From: Tretioscincus oriximinensis
Lineage: Eukaryota; Chordata; Lepidosauria; Squamata; Gymnophthalmidae
Direction of reading: 5' to 3'
Length of the DNA: 64,000 nt
Assembly (NCBI GenBank): GCA_022410635.1
Contig: JAJVDF010000017.1
Location: 322,016 to 386,015, forward strand
Under the pieces are notes generated by a model. The model made no database searches and had not been told where the DNA came from. It saw only the letters and a list, made by a program, of their open reading frames with translations. A program made the translations under genes and the position numbers. The first letter of the stretch is position 1. Each line of letters begins with the position of its first letter. This document shows positions 1 through 10,263 of the stretch, piece after piece.

Positions 1-385
1 ATTTGCATTGGTCACACTGTCAACACACCAGAATATTAGATCATCACATGAGTGGTTAAATTCCATAAAGTGCTGAACCATAGGAGCTTGTAGTTTACCA
101 TTTCTAATACAGCTCCTGTGTTCTATAATTCTGGTCTTAACCATTCTTTTAGTCATCCCAACATATATCTTAGGACATGGNCATTGTACAATATATACAA
201 CCCCTTTACTCTTACAATTGAAAAACTTTGTAATATCATATGTCCTCTTATCCGTATTGTTATAAAAAACTTTGGAAACCAGGCAATATTTACAAACAGT
301 ACAATTTCCGCAGCTAAACATGCCACCTGGGACTGACTTCATATGGATCTGTGCTGGTTTTAAATTGGCAGTGACTACAAAGTCC
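1..385 (-). mobile_element. Penelope-like element, C-terminal GIY-YIG endonuclease fragment
   Basis: Read on the minus strand, one frame stays open from about 385 to the window edge, some 128 codons without a stop; one codon holds an N. It contains a cysteine cluster CGNCTVCKYC, about 30 residues later GVVYIVQC, then IYVGMTKR, and then KTRIIEHR. This is the layout of the GIY-YIG endonuclease that follows the reverse transcriptase in Penelope-like retroelements: a GIY-like strand, a YIG-like strand and a downstream Arg/Glu-containing helix, preceded by a Cys-rich zinc-binding stretch. The domain nicks target DNA during retrotransposition. The upstream reverse transcriptase is absent because a CR1 tail abuts at about 385, and the C-terminal end lies beyond the window. 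No ATG start is expected in such a fragment. The Neptune group is the likeliest assignment, by inference. Confidence 0.8.
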
Positions 386-632
386 CACACAATGCTCCAC
401 TAATTGCACCTGGGCAGTCTGAAGCAGAAAAAGGCAAAAATCTTCCCCTGTCTTCAACTCCCTTGCAAATGGTACTTCAGAAATACTGTCTTTTGCTCCA
501 TCCCAGAGGCAATCTGAAGAGATCTGTCCTAGTACCTATTTATATCCTTTTCTTCCTTGAGCTTGTTTAATCCTGCCTTAAAGCTATCCAGGCTATCACC
601 ACATATTCTGGAGGTAAATTCCAGGCTGCAAG
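384..632 (-). mobile_element. CR1 LINE 3' tail, antisense
   Basis: This matches the antisense 3' end of the CR1 subfamily seen many times in the window. Shared landmarks in order are CCACYAATTGCACCTGG, GCAAATGGTAYTTCAG, TTGCTCCATC, CCTAGTAGCTATTTAT (here diverged) and AAAGCTATCCAGGCT. The terminal TTCTTATG units are missing because the Penelope-like fragment abuts at this end. Divergence is moderate. Confidence 0.8.
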
Positions 633-2475
633 CAAACTGAATAAATGAAATGTTCAAGCAAATTAAATGGATCTAAGCAAGGTAAACATAGTAGCAACCA
701 TCGTTTCTTCTATTTCTGGTCTAACAAATAGTATTTTCTTTCTTAGTAGAAGATTGTTTGCAAGGCACTTACAGAAGTGATGCTTTCTTTTCCTTCTGTC
801 ACTGGAATTGATAAACAATCTGCAGTTGATAAATCACAGGAAGACTTCTACTGAGCCTCTTGTGATAAAAACATGTGCCACAAACAACTGCTGAATGATT
901 GGATTCACACTTTGCGATGGAGTTTCCAGCAGCCCCTTTTTATTGCTGCATGGCAAGCAACTGCTATTTGTGAGGCACAATGACATCCCTAGATTGCAAT
1001 GGATACCTGACAAGTAAGACAAGTCCAACCCTCTAAGCACTTAATAAGTATGCAGAGGTAGGTGAAGCACAGTTGTCCAGGTGATTCTCAATATCTCAGC
1101 TGATACGTTTTGATCAATAAGTCTTCAAGGCAAATGTTGTCAAATATAATATAAAATGACCCAATGGTGGGTTGATATAGTTCAACATTAAGTGCTTGGA
1201 GGATTGGACTGCTGAATTTATGTGAGACTTTCAGTTGTATCACTAGTATCAACCCCCTAGTGTTCCAGTGATCTTGATTACAAAAGAAAAGAGTTGGAAC
1301 ATTGAGAGGGGGGGTTGTGTTCTTGATGATGTTTTATATTTTATGTGTACACTTTTAACTAAGTTTTATAGTTCTTTTGATAATTTGGAACTCGTTGATT
1401 CTTTTTGGGGGGTCTGTTTTGTTTTGGATTTGGGACTTTATTGTTTATTGAAATGAGCGTAAACCACTGGCTTCTTCTAAGGATGCCTATTTCTGCATAG
1501 CAACCATCTTTTCCATCAGCCAGTTCAAAAGGAGAATTATTCACAGCTTCGTTTCATAGTCAAGCATTTATTACAAGCTGGATCCACCACCCTTTCCTTA
1601 ATTACTTGGTCCAATCAGCCAAGTTGGGCAAGGACCAAGGGAGCGTTCCTTATTTCAGCTTACCTTATTCCTAGTCAATTTAAGTCCAGTCCATTTAGAC
1701 GGGATCATGGTTAGTTTGAATATTTTTTCAAAACAGCATTTGCACATCCATACTCTAAATATATTTGGCACAAGTTGGAGCTATACAAAATTTGAATAGA
1801 CCTTCCAAATTTGAATACTGTGCGTTNCCACAGATGTTCTAGCATTGAATGGAATAAATTCATAGATTCAGTGTAAGCACAACAGTCTATCAATAAGAAA
1901 GACCTTGGCTTTGTCTGACTGAACAACACTCTGTATAAAACATACTTTGGCTTAAAAAACACCCCAGCCCTAATAGAATCAAAATAAAGCCATGGTAGTT
2001 AAGTGTTTTCATGGAAATAAATCATTATTCAGGTGCATCATGATAATAAGAGCACAGGGAGAATGTAAAGAGTATGCATCTGTCTTGCTTGGAGGCCATG
2101 CCAAGTGCAAATGGGAAATTGTGTTGGAAGATAATTGTTTGGTTTACATAATTGCTTTTAATGACAGGTTTGATTCTCTTGCTTCAGTTAAGTACTGAAT
2201 AACTGACAGGCAAACTGGGCAAACACTATGTAGCTATGACTCGTATGAAGTGGAACCAGGGTGATGTTATAATTCTACAGAAATGAGTACATTCATGAAT
2301 AATGCATTGCTTACATTAGGGAAGAGAGGAAGAGGATTCAAAAAAATATGAAGAAGATTGAATGGTAGGCTGCAAGAAGTGGTGGGAATCGTGCAAGAAT
2401 CCTTAGTGTTTTGTAAGATTGTCCACTTTTGTACAAAGCACAATTTCTCACACAGTAATGTAGGGCTAGGAGTGA
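633..2475. other. No gene or recognised repeat
   Basis: AT-rich sequence with only short chance frames on both strands. There is no splice-bounded conserved frame, no tRNA-like fold and no strong simple repeat. A G/T-rich stretch at about 1305-1445 is unassigned and could be decayed retroelement 3' sequence. Confidence 0.5.
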
Positions 2476-2479
2476 AATC

Positions 2480-2690
2480 ATTGTGATGTCACTTCTGTCC
2501 CCTGCTTCTCAGAATGGCACCTAGACTGATGTCACTTCCAGTCTCTTTCTGAAAGCGACATCACAAACATTCTGCATATGGTCTGTGCACAAGGAGAACT
2601 CCCAATCCCCAAGATTTGGGGCTTCTGGTGTGAGAGTACCAAATGGAAAACTCCCAGCACTGGCTGCTAGTAGCAGAATTATATTTAACA
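2480..2690 (+). repeat. Interspersed repeat with TGATGTCACTTCC boxes, copy 1
   Basis: Boxes GTGATGTCACTTCTG at about 2483 and TGATGTCACTTCC at 2528, plus GCGACATCAC at about 2565, precede a segment with CTTGGGGATT-like and CTCCCAGCACTGG sequence. The same order recurs near 29.4, 32.2, 54.0 and 63.1 kb, so this is a family. I could not assign it to a known class. Each box joins a CRE-like half (TGATGTCA) to an ETS core (GGAA on the other strand). Confidence 0.6.
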
Positions 2691-3272
2691 AGGAGAAATA
2701 CAAAGTCCTACATCTGGGTAAGAAACAGGAAAACAGTTAAAAGCATAAAGTAAGGCCCTCTCCACGTGAGTTGTTTAAATCCAGAATTTATTTTAAGTCT
2801 AGAATAACCCAATTGCCCTTCTGTCCTCACCTTTCTGCGTTTCTGCATCAGGGAATTGTTATTGTACCACTAAGAACTTGTGTGCACAGTCTCCCAATTG
2901 TTCTTCTCCCCCTCCCTTTGTATGTCTGAGTTCCAGTATGCATGTCTTGCCTTGAATCTCAGCCAAGTGCATAGCCATTGCCTCAAATCTGGCCCAATTA
3001 TCACCTTTTCCTGCCTATTTCCACATGCACGGACCATAGCAACTATGTGGTTTCTTTTCAGGGACAAGGGAAGCCTGCTGTGACATCAGCTTGTAAGTCC
3101 TGTCAGGAAAACCCGGAGCAACATGGCTTATTTGTGAGTGGCTTATGTGTGAGCATGTGAGGCAGAATCTTCCTGTCATCACAGAAGCAAAACCTCATCT
3201 GGAGGGGGCCTAAGCAGTTACTTGTGAAGACATGCCCCTGACTGCTGAAACATTATGCCTTATGTTCTCGTG
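2691..3272. other. No gene or recognised repeat
   Basis: Unassigned sequence. Short open frames near 2870-3160 overlap on both strands and show no family features. Confidence 0.45.
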
Positions 3273-3555
3273 TAAGAACATAAGAGGAACCCTGCTGAAT
3301 CGGGCCGGAGCCCATCTAGTCTAGCATTCGATCTGACACAGAGGCCCACCAATTGCACCCAGGCAGTCTCGAACAGAAGAAGGCAAAATCTTCAACTATT
3401 CTTGATGCCCTGTAAATAGTGTTCCAGGAGTACCGCCTGTTGCTCCATCTCAGAGGCAGCCTTAAGACATCTATCCTAGTAGCTATTTATACCCTTGGTA
3501 TGCACAAACCTGTCTAATCCTTGGTGTGCACAAACCTTTCTAATCCACATGCTTC
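3273..3555 (-). mobile_element. CR1 LINE 3' tail, antisense
   Basis: It begins with TAAGAACATAAGAG, the reverse of the TTCTTATG terminal repeat, and runs through CCCATCTAGTCTAGC, CCACCAATTGCACCC, TTGCTCCATCTCAGAGG and CCTAGTAGCTATTTATACCC. Near 3500-3545 a segment like TTGGTGTGCACAAACC is repeated, a small local duplication. Confidence 0.85.
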
Positions 3556-4795
3556 TAAATTAATAGTTAAGGTTATTTACTGTTATGTTTATCGCACACA
3601 CTGCTTTTTTCCCCAGAAAATCAGGGCAGGAATATGGGAATTTGGATAATTCTTGGACTTTTAGGGCTTCTGANTTTTCCCCTTCCAACACAGCTGATAC
3701 ATGTCTGTACCTGGCAGCCAGCAGGCAAGGCAGTAAGGAGTGCAAAGCACACTGCTCACTCGCTGGCCTTTGGTGTGCAATCTCAACAGGGCCAAAGCCA
3801 AGGTGGTGTGGACACTCCAGCCACTATCACAATTGCTGCCACAGAAGCAGATCAGGCAGTACCTTTCCTAGTTGCTGCTGGGGTCAGGAAGGAGGAAAGA
3901 CAGGGAGTGGGGTGAGTACTGTCTGATTAAAAACTCTACAGTCTTGTAGGCCTGTTGGTGGCATGACTGGAGAGAAAGGGAGCATGGCCTGGATGAAGAA
4001 GATGGGGGGTTTGAAGGAGGGTATAGGAAGGGGATTCCTGAGCTTTTAGCAACCCTACAGTATAACACAGGTCTATGCGTGCTACGGTCTTTCTGTATTG
4101 GACCTTATTTAAAATTATATTGCAGAAGAGGATCTGGTAACAGCCACACTTCATGATATGATAAGAAAACCACGTAGAGAAAATATTTGATATCCGAGAC
4201 TCAAACTTCCCCTCAGGAAGGGAAAGTGTGCTTGATTTTCTAACCCACCTCAGAAGTGCTAATAACACAGCCTCAGCTTTCAGTCACATAAATATTTGTG
4301 TCCTAGNTTATCTTAAGATAAGAAGGCTCTAAGAGAAAAGAATTTAGGTGGGGCAGGAGAGCTTGGGGAAAACAGGAGGACAGGAGGTTTATGAGGTATG
4401 GGGCTTGGAGAAGAGAAGAGGGAATCAGAGAAGGAACTAATCACAGTGACAGGTTTCAAGAAAGGCTATCATTTACTTGTCACAAATTAGTACTCCTTGA
4501 TAGTTCTGGTAACAGTTTATTTGGCAAAATTCCAGACAAATTTCCCCCATTACTAGCAAACACACAGCCTCCAATTAATACCACCCACTCACAATACGAT
4601 AAATTGCATGTAAACGCAGAATGTACAAGTGCATTCATGGCTTAATGCAAAATATATTCTCAGCACATCAATTGTATTAGAAAAAAAAGAAACAAAAAAC
4701 TAAGGATGATTCATACTTCTGAAAAGTTTCAGTGTTAATTCCTTTCTGAATACTGCTCTAATTTCTGAATCTTTTTTTCTAAATTTGTCTCTAAT
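3556..4795. other. No gene or recognised repeat
   Basis: Overlapping short frames on both strands at about 3585-4268 have no recognisable domain and contain Ns. An A-rich stretch lies at 4679-4700. Nothing else was seen. Confidence 0.45.
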
Positions 4796-4798
4796 ACA

Positions 4799-5240
4799 GC
4801 TTGCGCCCTGGCTATCTGAAGGAGCACCTTCTCCCACATAGTGGGTCTCCATGCGCTAAGATCTCAGGGAGAAGGCCTTCTGGTAGTTCTTCCCCTTGTA
4901 GAGATGCAGCGAGTCGGGATATGTAGGAGGGCTTTCTCTGTGGTGGCCCCCAAACTCTGGACCAGCCTCCCTTTAAAGGCTCGCCAGACATTTTATAGTT
5001 TTTGGCACCTCATAAAAACATCTCTATTCACTCAAGCATTTGACTCTTAAATACTGTAGCTCCCTCTGTATTCTGTCCTTCGAGGGAGGGTGAGTATGGA
5101 CCTTATAAAATGTTTTATTAATGTGTATTTATCTTTTTTTAAATTTTATTCATCTTTTATCCACTTTGGAATCAATTGAGAAGAGTGAGCTATAAATCAT
5201 TTTAATTAGGTAATTTAATTTAATTAATTAATATTNTTCT
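4799..5240 (+). mobile_element. L2-like LINE, C-terminal end and 3' UTR
   Basis: The frame at 4841-5050 encodes RRAFSVVAPKLWTSLP followed by a helix-like segment rich in K, T and F. The pattern R-A-F-S-V-x-A-P-x-L-W-x-S-L-P is typical of the extreme C-terminus of L2-clade reverse transcriptases. The element is strongly 5' truncated. An AT-rich 3' UTR ends in a TAATT-rich tract at about 5206-5235. Confidence 0.6.
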
Positions 5241-5304
5241 CTGCCAAGTATATTATGTTTTTTACACTCACCCATACACTTATCTTTGCTCGAAGCGCAG
5301 CAGC

Positions 5305-5613
5305 CACTCTACTTCCTGAAGAGGTAGTGGTAGCTAACTATCTTGGATAGTTTCAAGATAGGACTAGACAGGCTTATGGACACCAAGGGTATAAATGGAT
5401 ACTAGGGTGGATGTCTGGATGTTGCCTCCGGGATGCAGCAACAGGCAGGACTCCTGTGATACCATTTGCAGGGAGTCATAAACAGGAGCATATTTTGCTT
5501 TCCTCTGTTCGGACTGCCCAGGTGCATCTGGTGGGCCTCTGTGTGAGACAGAATGNTGGACTAGATGAGTTGTGGCCTGATCCAGCATGGCTCTTCTTAT
5601 GTTCTTATGTTCA
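5305..5613 (+). mobile_element. CR1 LINE 3' tail, sense
   Basis: The segment runs from CTGAAGAGGTAGTGG through TGGATAGTTTCAAGA, ACCAAGGGTATAAATGG and GAGACAGAATGNTGGAC to TTCTTATGTTCTTATGTTC, the direct terminal repeat. It is well preserved and noncoding. The region to its left (5241-5304) holds nothing recognised. Confidence 0.85.
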
Positions 5614-6828
5614 CTGCACCCTACTCATGAGGAGCATGCTGCCACCATGCCAACATCTGAGAAGCCAGTGTTTGGGATGAAGCAAATTGCACACACCGAT
5701 TCCCTCGTTGGCTTTTGGAATGAAATCCCACGTGATTTCACATTGAGGTCTCTCCCTAGCAGCACATTAGACCTCTCACAGGAATCTCCACGGGGGGTTG
5801 GAAGTGCCCCTCAGAGACCCCCGCCACAGAATCGGCCTTTCCCCACAACTGCCAAATGCGCGGGAAAGCCCCTTTTCTGCTCAACTGGCATGGATGGCCC
5901 AACATTTTGTGGGGAGGGCTGAAGGTGAGAGTGTGTCGACTGCGCTGGAAAAGGTAAGTGGGGATGTGGTCATAATGAAGTGTGAAAAGTGACAGAAGCT
6001 CATTTAACTCTGAGCCACCTTGTGATTTGTTTATTATATGGATCTGCATGAACAAAAGTTCCTGTTAATTTCACCATTGAAACAAAAGTCTATTTGTTTG
6101 CATTCAATTCTGCACTTGTTCAAAAACAAAAAAAAAATGTATTTTTTTCCTTTAATAAAAGCTCTTTTGAAGAGCAAATGCACAGTGAACGTTAACTATT
6201 CAGNTGAATTGCCCGTGTTTGTGAATGGGAGACTGGTTCAGTATGAATAAATTCCAGGATGTTCAGTATAAACATTCACAAATCTGAATTTTTCAGCCAA
6301 AGTTGTGAACGTCTCTAGTTTGCTCTGAAAAAAAACTAGTGAAGTCAAATCAGGTATTGTCAGTTTCCCTTCCTCTAATTCTAATTTTGTGGAAAGAAAA
6401 TAATTAATGCTGTACATTCCTGTTTTGATATTTTGCAGCCACATCCAATGCAGCCACATATACAATATTCCCATTATTTTATTTTATTTGATACCAAATT
6501 GATTACTAGCACTAATGTAATTTGAAAGAGTGTATTCAAGCAGTGGCATGACTGCATGGGATGGAGGAGGTGAATAGAGAAAAAATATTTTGTCTATCAT
6601 ACGGCTCTAGAACTAAGGGTCACTTTATGATGCCAATGGGCAGGAAAGTTGGACAAACTGTGTTGCGTCTTGAGTCCAGCTCATGGGACCTTCTGGGGCT
6701 CTGGGAAGTAGATGGGGCAGCAGACTAATTGCTAGCTGTATGCTGCTGCGATGATGTTAAATATATACAGCTGATCCATACTGGCTTTGAGTTACGATAG
6801 ATATCCAGGCGCTCCCCCAGCAAGGAAT
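5614..6828. other. No gene or recognised repeat
   Basis: A somewhat GC-richer part at 5700-5960 carries overlapping frames on both strands without family features. An A-run lies at 6127-6138. No coding call is supported. Confidence 0.45.
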
Positions 6829-6970
6829 ATATGCCNGTCCTAAGTACATGGCTTAAGGTTCCCAAGATTTCTGAGTGAAAAACTTTGCTAGGCCCAAAAG
6901 ATAGAAATTACCAAAGCTTTTCACTCAGAAATCTTGGGGACCTTAAGCCATGTCCTTAGGACTGGCAGAT
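6829..6970. repeat. Near-perfect long inverted repeat (foldback)
   Basis: Arms at 6833-6887 and 6912-6966 are 55 bases each and reverse complementary except at three positions and one N. The loop is 24 bases. The core GATTTCTGAGTGAAAA recurs inverted on the right arm. Such a structure fits a foldback miniature transposon or a hairpin-forming transcript. I see no clear target duplication. Confidence 0.85.
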
Positions 6971-7477
6971 AGAAAAGGGGAGGGCTAAAAAAAGAGATCA
7001 TGACACCAGATGATGACACCACAAGCAGGAACAAAAGACACAGTTTAATTTCTGCAGGTGGTATTTAAGATCCAGCCAGAGGAGGCGTGGAAAAGGGTTA
7101 CATCAGGTTGCAAGTGAAGACAATGATTGGAGGAGGGTGTGTCCAAGCAGATCAGGTGGTCAGGAATCTCCNTGCTGCTTTNGTCTGTGATGCCTTCATG
7201 TCTCTTTGGAGAAGAAGGTCCTTGCCATGTGGTGCTCCATATGGTCGTCTCCATCNTGGCATGCCCTGGGGCTCAGGAACAAGGGATTAATCACCGTGGA
7301 TACAATGTGACCAGAGCAAAGATTAGCCAGGTTACTGATTACCAAAAACTGATTAGGAATGAAAGACCGAAAGACTGCTTTTTTAAAACACAGGCTAGAA
7401 AATATTTCTGCTGCCAAAAAGGGGCTTTTTGCCTAAAACACAGTTACCGCAANACTGAAATACTGGTCTAGAGGATC
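6971..7477. other. No gene or recognised repeat
   Basis: Unassigned sequence with several Ns; the frames at 7087-7471 are broken by them and show no domain. Confidence 0.4.
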
Positions 7478-7631
7478 ATCGATTTATGGAATTTATTTTT
7501 AAAAGAGGTGGTGGCAGCAATAGCCTGAATAATTTTAAACAAGACTGGTTAAATTCATGAAGGCCAAGTGCGTAGAATGGATGCTTAAGTACCATCTCCA
7601 AATTAGAAAGACAAACAGGATACCTCTAAGT

Positions 7632-8019
7632 TAGGGTTGCCATATCATGGCAACCCAAAACCGGGACAAGGGTGGGGGGTGCGTGCACACGCGCGCATAG
7701 GCACGTGTGCGTGCACGTGTGCGTGCACGTGCGTATGCGCAAAAGGACGCTTGTAGTGAGACAGGGAGAACCTCTTTCCTGCCTGTCTCACAAGCGTCCA
7801 TGCGCACGCGCGCACGCATGCACGCGCGCAGTGGCGGCAGCGGGGGTTAGCGGTGGGGGGGTTAGCGGCGGGGGGGTTAGCGGCGCGGGGGGGCTACTGG
7901 CGGGGGGGCTAGCGGCAACCCGGGATTTTAAAACTTTTTTTTTTTCAATCCAGCCGGGACAGTAAAATTGTCCCTAAAACCGTGATTGTCACAGTTTTCC
8001 GGGACGTATGGCAACCCTA
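7632..8019. mobile_element. hAT-type non-autonomous element A1
   Basis: The terminal inverted repeats are TAGGGTTGCCATA and TATGGCAACCCTA. The 8-base target duplication CTCTAAGT lies at 7624-7631 and 8020-8027, the length made by hAT transposases. The interior has alternating GTGCGTGCAC sequence, a hairpin around GACGCTTGTAGTGAGACAGG, and a G-rich minisatellite. There is no coding capacity. It is a close relative of the element at 10264-10861. Confidence 0.85.
7840..7916 (+). repeat. G-rich minisatellite in the hAT element
   Basis: About five units of the form GCGGCGGGGGGGTTAGC (15-18 bases, two with GGCTA in place of GGTTA) form consecutive runs of five or more G. The sequence has the layout of a multi-tract G-quadruplex. 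Confidence 0.75.
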
Positions 8020-8189
8020 CTCTAAGTGCCAAATGTGAAGATTTTGCTTTCATCATCTGTTTCAGATGCCCAGTAACAATTGATGGGCCATTGTATGAGA
8101 CAGAATGCTGGACTAGAGGAGTTGTGGCCTAGTTCAGCAGAGCTTCTCTTATATATTTTTGTTCTTGTAACTCGCAATTGGGCCCTAAG

Positions 8190-8320
8190 CTTTCACNTCT
8201 TCAGACAGCATATGAAATAGACTTCCCTACAAAAGTTCATGCTGCTTATCAAATTCCTTGTTAGTCTCTAAAGTGCTACAGGACTCCCTTGCTAGATTTT
8301 TCTAGACCCACTCTAACATT
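8190..8320 (+). repeat. Decayed Penelope-associated tail repeat
   Basis: It contains AAAAGTTCATGCTGC and TTGTTAGTCTCTAAAGTGCTACAGGAC (quoted in part: GTTAGTCTCTAAAGTGCTAC) and a remnant of CTAACAC-GGCTA (CTAACATTGCTATTTC). The same series is seen at 13505, 15336 and 63861. Assignment to a Penelope-like 3' region is inference. Confidence 0.5.
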
Positions 8321-9845
8321 GCTATTTCTTTGAAGTCCAAAGCTTAGTTCTGTAAACATTTTTTAAAAAATAATAAAATCCATNCAAAGATGATTGGAGG
8401 CAAAATGGACCAATTTTCACAATCCTTACCTGCTTTCATTATTTTTTAATGAAAGAGGAACTTTAGCATTACATATTTGCATTGTAACAGTCAGAATTCT
8501 GCCCTGAATCCACCATAAGATAGACAATGGCTGCAGGCACAAGACTTGTTAAAATCCACAAAATGAAAAACAATTGTGGAATGAAGANATCACACTGTAC
8601 TTTTAAATCCATGTGGAACTGATGAGCCAACAAACCAGGAAGTAAATACTGAGCATGCTCAGCCAGCGATTCTGCATTGTGCTGTACTGAAGTCGTCTTG
8701 CGATATCCTAGTAATCTCATTAAGAATCTGTATACAGAGGAAAACTTCTCACCTCCTCGGCAATTTCACAAAACATCAGCTAAAGAATATTCCGGGGCAA
8801 AAGATCACTTTTCTGGGTATATTGCAAAAACTTCNTTTACACACAGTCCGGACACATCGTCATGTAAATATCGCAGTCTGAACTCCCCATATGCCTGCAG
8901 CCTTATTATCTGTTATTCAGTATGTGAACAAAAAGTCACCCAGTCTCTGGTTCAACATAAATCCCACATGCCAACAGGCTTGTCACACAAAAACTGTATC
9001 TAAATAATGCATTCATTTTTATTTGTGGTTATTGTTCTTACATTTGTGTTTTTTCACTTTTTTACTTTAACTGACTGAGCACTGGGACAAGATGCACTTG
9101 TTCAATTCTGTTTGCAAAACCGAGTCAGTAATTCTTTTTTTCCATGGCTCACTATGACCTTTGGGACACAGTGAAATCAGTTTAAAGTAAAATGCTTGGA
9201 AATACTACAGTTCTGAGCTTTGGTTCTCCCTTTCCCCCACAAAAACTATAGCTATATAAAAGTAGCTGTTGATGAATTATAACTCGCACAACAACCTACT
9301 ATTGGCCAGGGTGGATGAAAAGATGCATAATTAGGCTATTTTTGCACAACAGTTATTGTGCTTTGTTTACAGCACTGTTTTTTTTTTAAATGGACAACAA
9401 TGTTTACAGTTCTGAAACAGCTTGACACTCTGTCACTAAGAATAAAATGTTCTAGAGTCACAAATTACTTAAATTCAGCTCTTTGGCTGTAAACACATTT
9501 TCATTTGACTGATAAAAAGAAAACAAACTGAAGTGGTTTGTTTATTCTAGGTTAGGAGGAGGAACAGAATATGGATGAGCAATAAAAGGACTCATCTAAT
9601 TCCCGAGAAGCTTGGATATGAAATGCAAAATGAAAACCCTTTTTCGTCATTAGCGTGATTTTAAAGTCACTTTTAAAGGCAATATTGTTGTACCATTACT
9701 GTACGCATCAGTGCATTCATCTTTATAATTTCTCCTTTGTTCATCTGTTTGAAACCTCTATGCCAGCATAACTCTTAAAAGCAGAGGTCCAACAGCCATA
9801 GAGCAGACACACACAACCTTGAGGTACATCTGTCATCATCGCTGT
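8321..9845. other. No gene or recognised repeat
   Basis: AT-rich, mostly unique-looking DNA. The frame at 8677-9003 contains an N, has no domain and no support as an exon. Confidence 0.45.
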
Positions 9846-9846
9846 A

Positions 9847-10031
9847 TTCTTTTAGAAGATCTCTAAAAACACACCTCTTTCCCCTGGCCTTTGATTGAAG
9901 AAATGTTATTTCTCTTCCCACTTCTAGATACTGTTTTATACTATTTTTAATGTTAATTTTGTATTGTTGTTTTTATTGTTGGCTGCCCTGAGACCTTTGG
10001 GTGTAGGGCGGGGTATAAATATAAATAAATG
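9847..10031 (+). mobile_element. L2-like LINE 3' tail
   Basis: The segment runs from TTTTAGAAGATCTCTAAAA through CCCACTTCTAGATACTG and GTTGGCTGCCCTGAGAC to GGGCGGGGTATAAATATAA and an ATAAAT tail. The same tail occurs at 13644, 22119 (inverted), 24150, 33062 (inverted), 37085 and 58280. Confidence 0.75.
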
Positions 10032-10263
10032 TGCTGTTCTGTACAGTTCTATAGTNAAACTCCATGTAGAAGAAGAAGGATCTGGTTTTTATACCCTGCC
10101 CTTCTCACCCGAANAGTCTCAGAACAGCTTACAAGGTTAATTTTTGCGCAAAAGTTTACATCTATTCTATCTTCTCCACCAGATTAGTGGTAGTACTCAT
10201 GAATATGCTTGAAATATAGATTGCAAAACTACTTTCTTTCAAATAGCTAAGTTGGCTAGAGCT

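Larger units (their letters stand above)
7478..8170 (+). mobile_element. CR1 LINE 3' tail, split by a hAT insertion
   Basis: The left part (about 7478-7631) carries diverged GAGGTGGTGGCAGC and GACTGGTTAAATTCATG. The right part (8028-8170) continues with GAAGATTTTGC, GAGACAGAATGCTGGAC and TTGTGGCCTAGTTCAGC and ends in a decayed terminal repeat. Removing 7632-8019 and one 8-base duplicate restores the expected CR1 order, so the CR1 is older than the insertion. Confidence 0.75.

Noticed and set aside
3585..4268. Overlapping frames of 93-113 codons on both strands
   Set aside because: No domain, Ns inside, and competing frames on both strands; typical of chance.
7840..7916. Interstitial telomere repeat
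   Set aside because: GGGTTAG words occur, but the units are 15-18 bases with GCGGC interruptions, not TTAGGG repeats.
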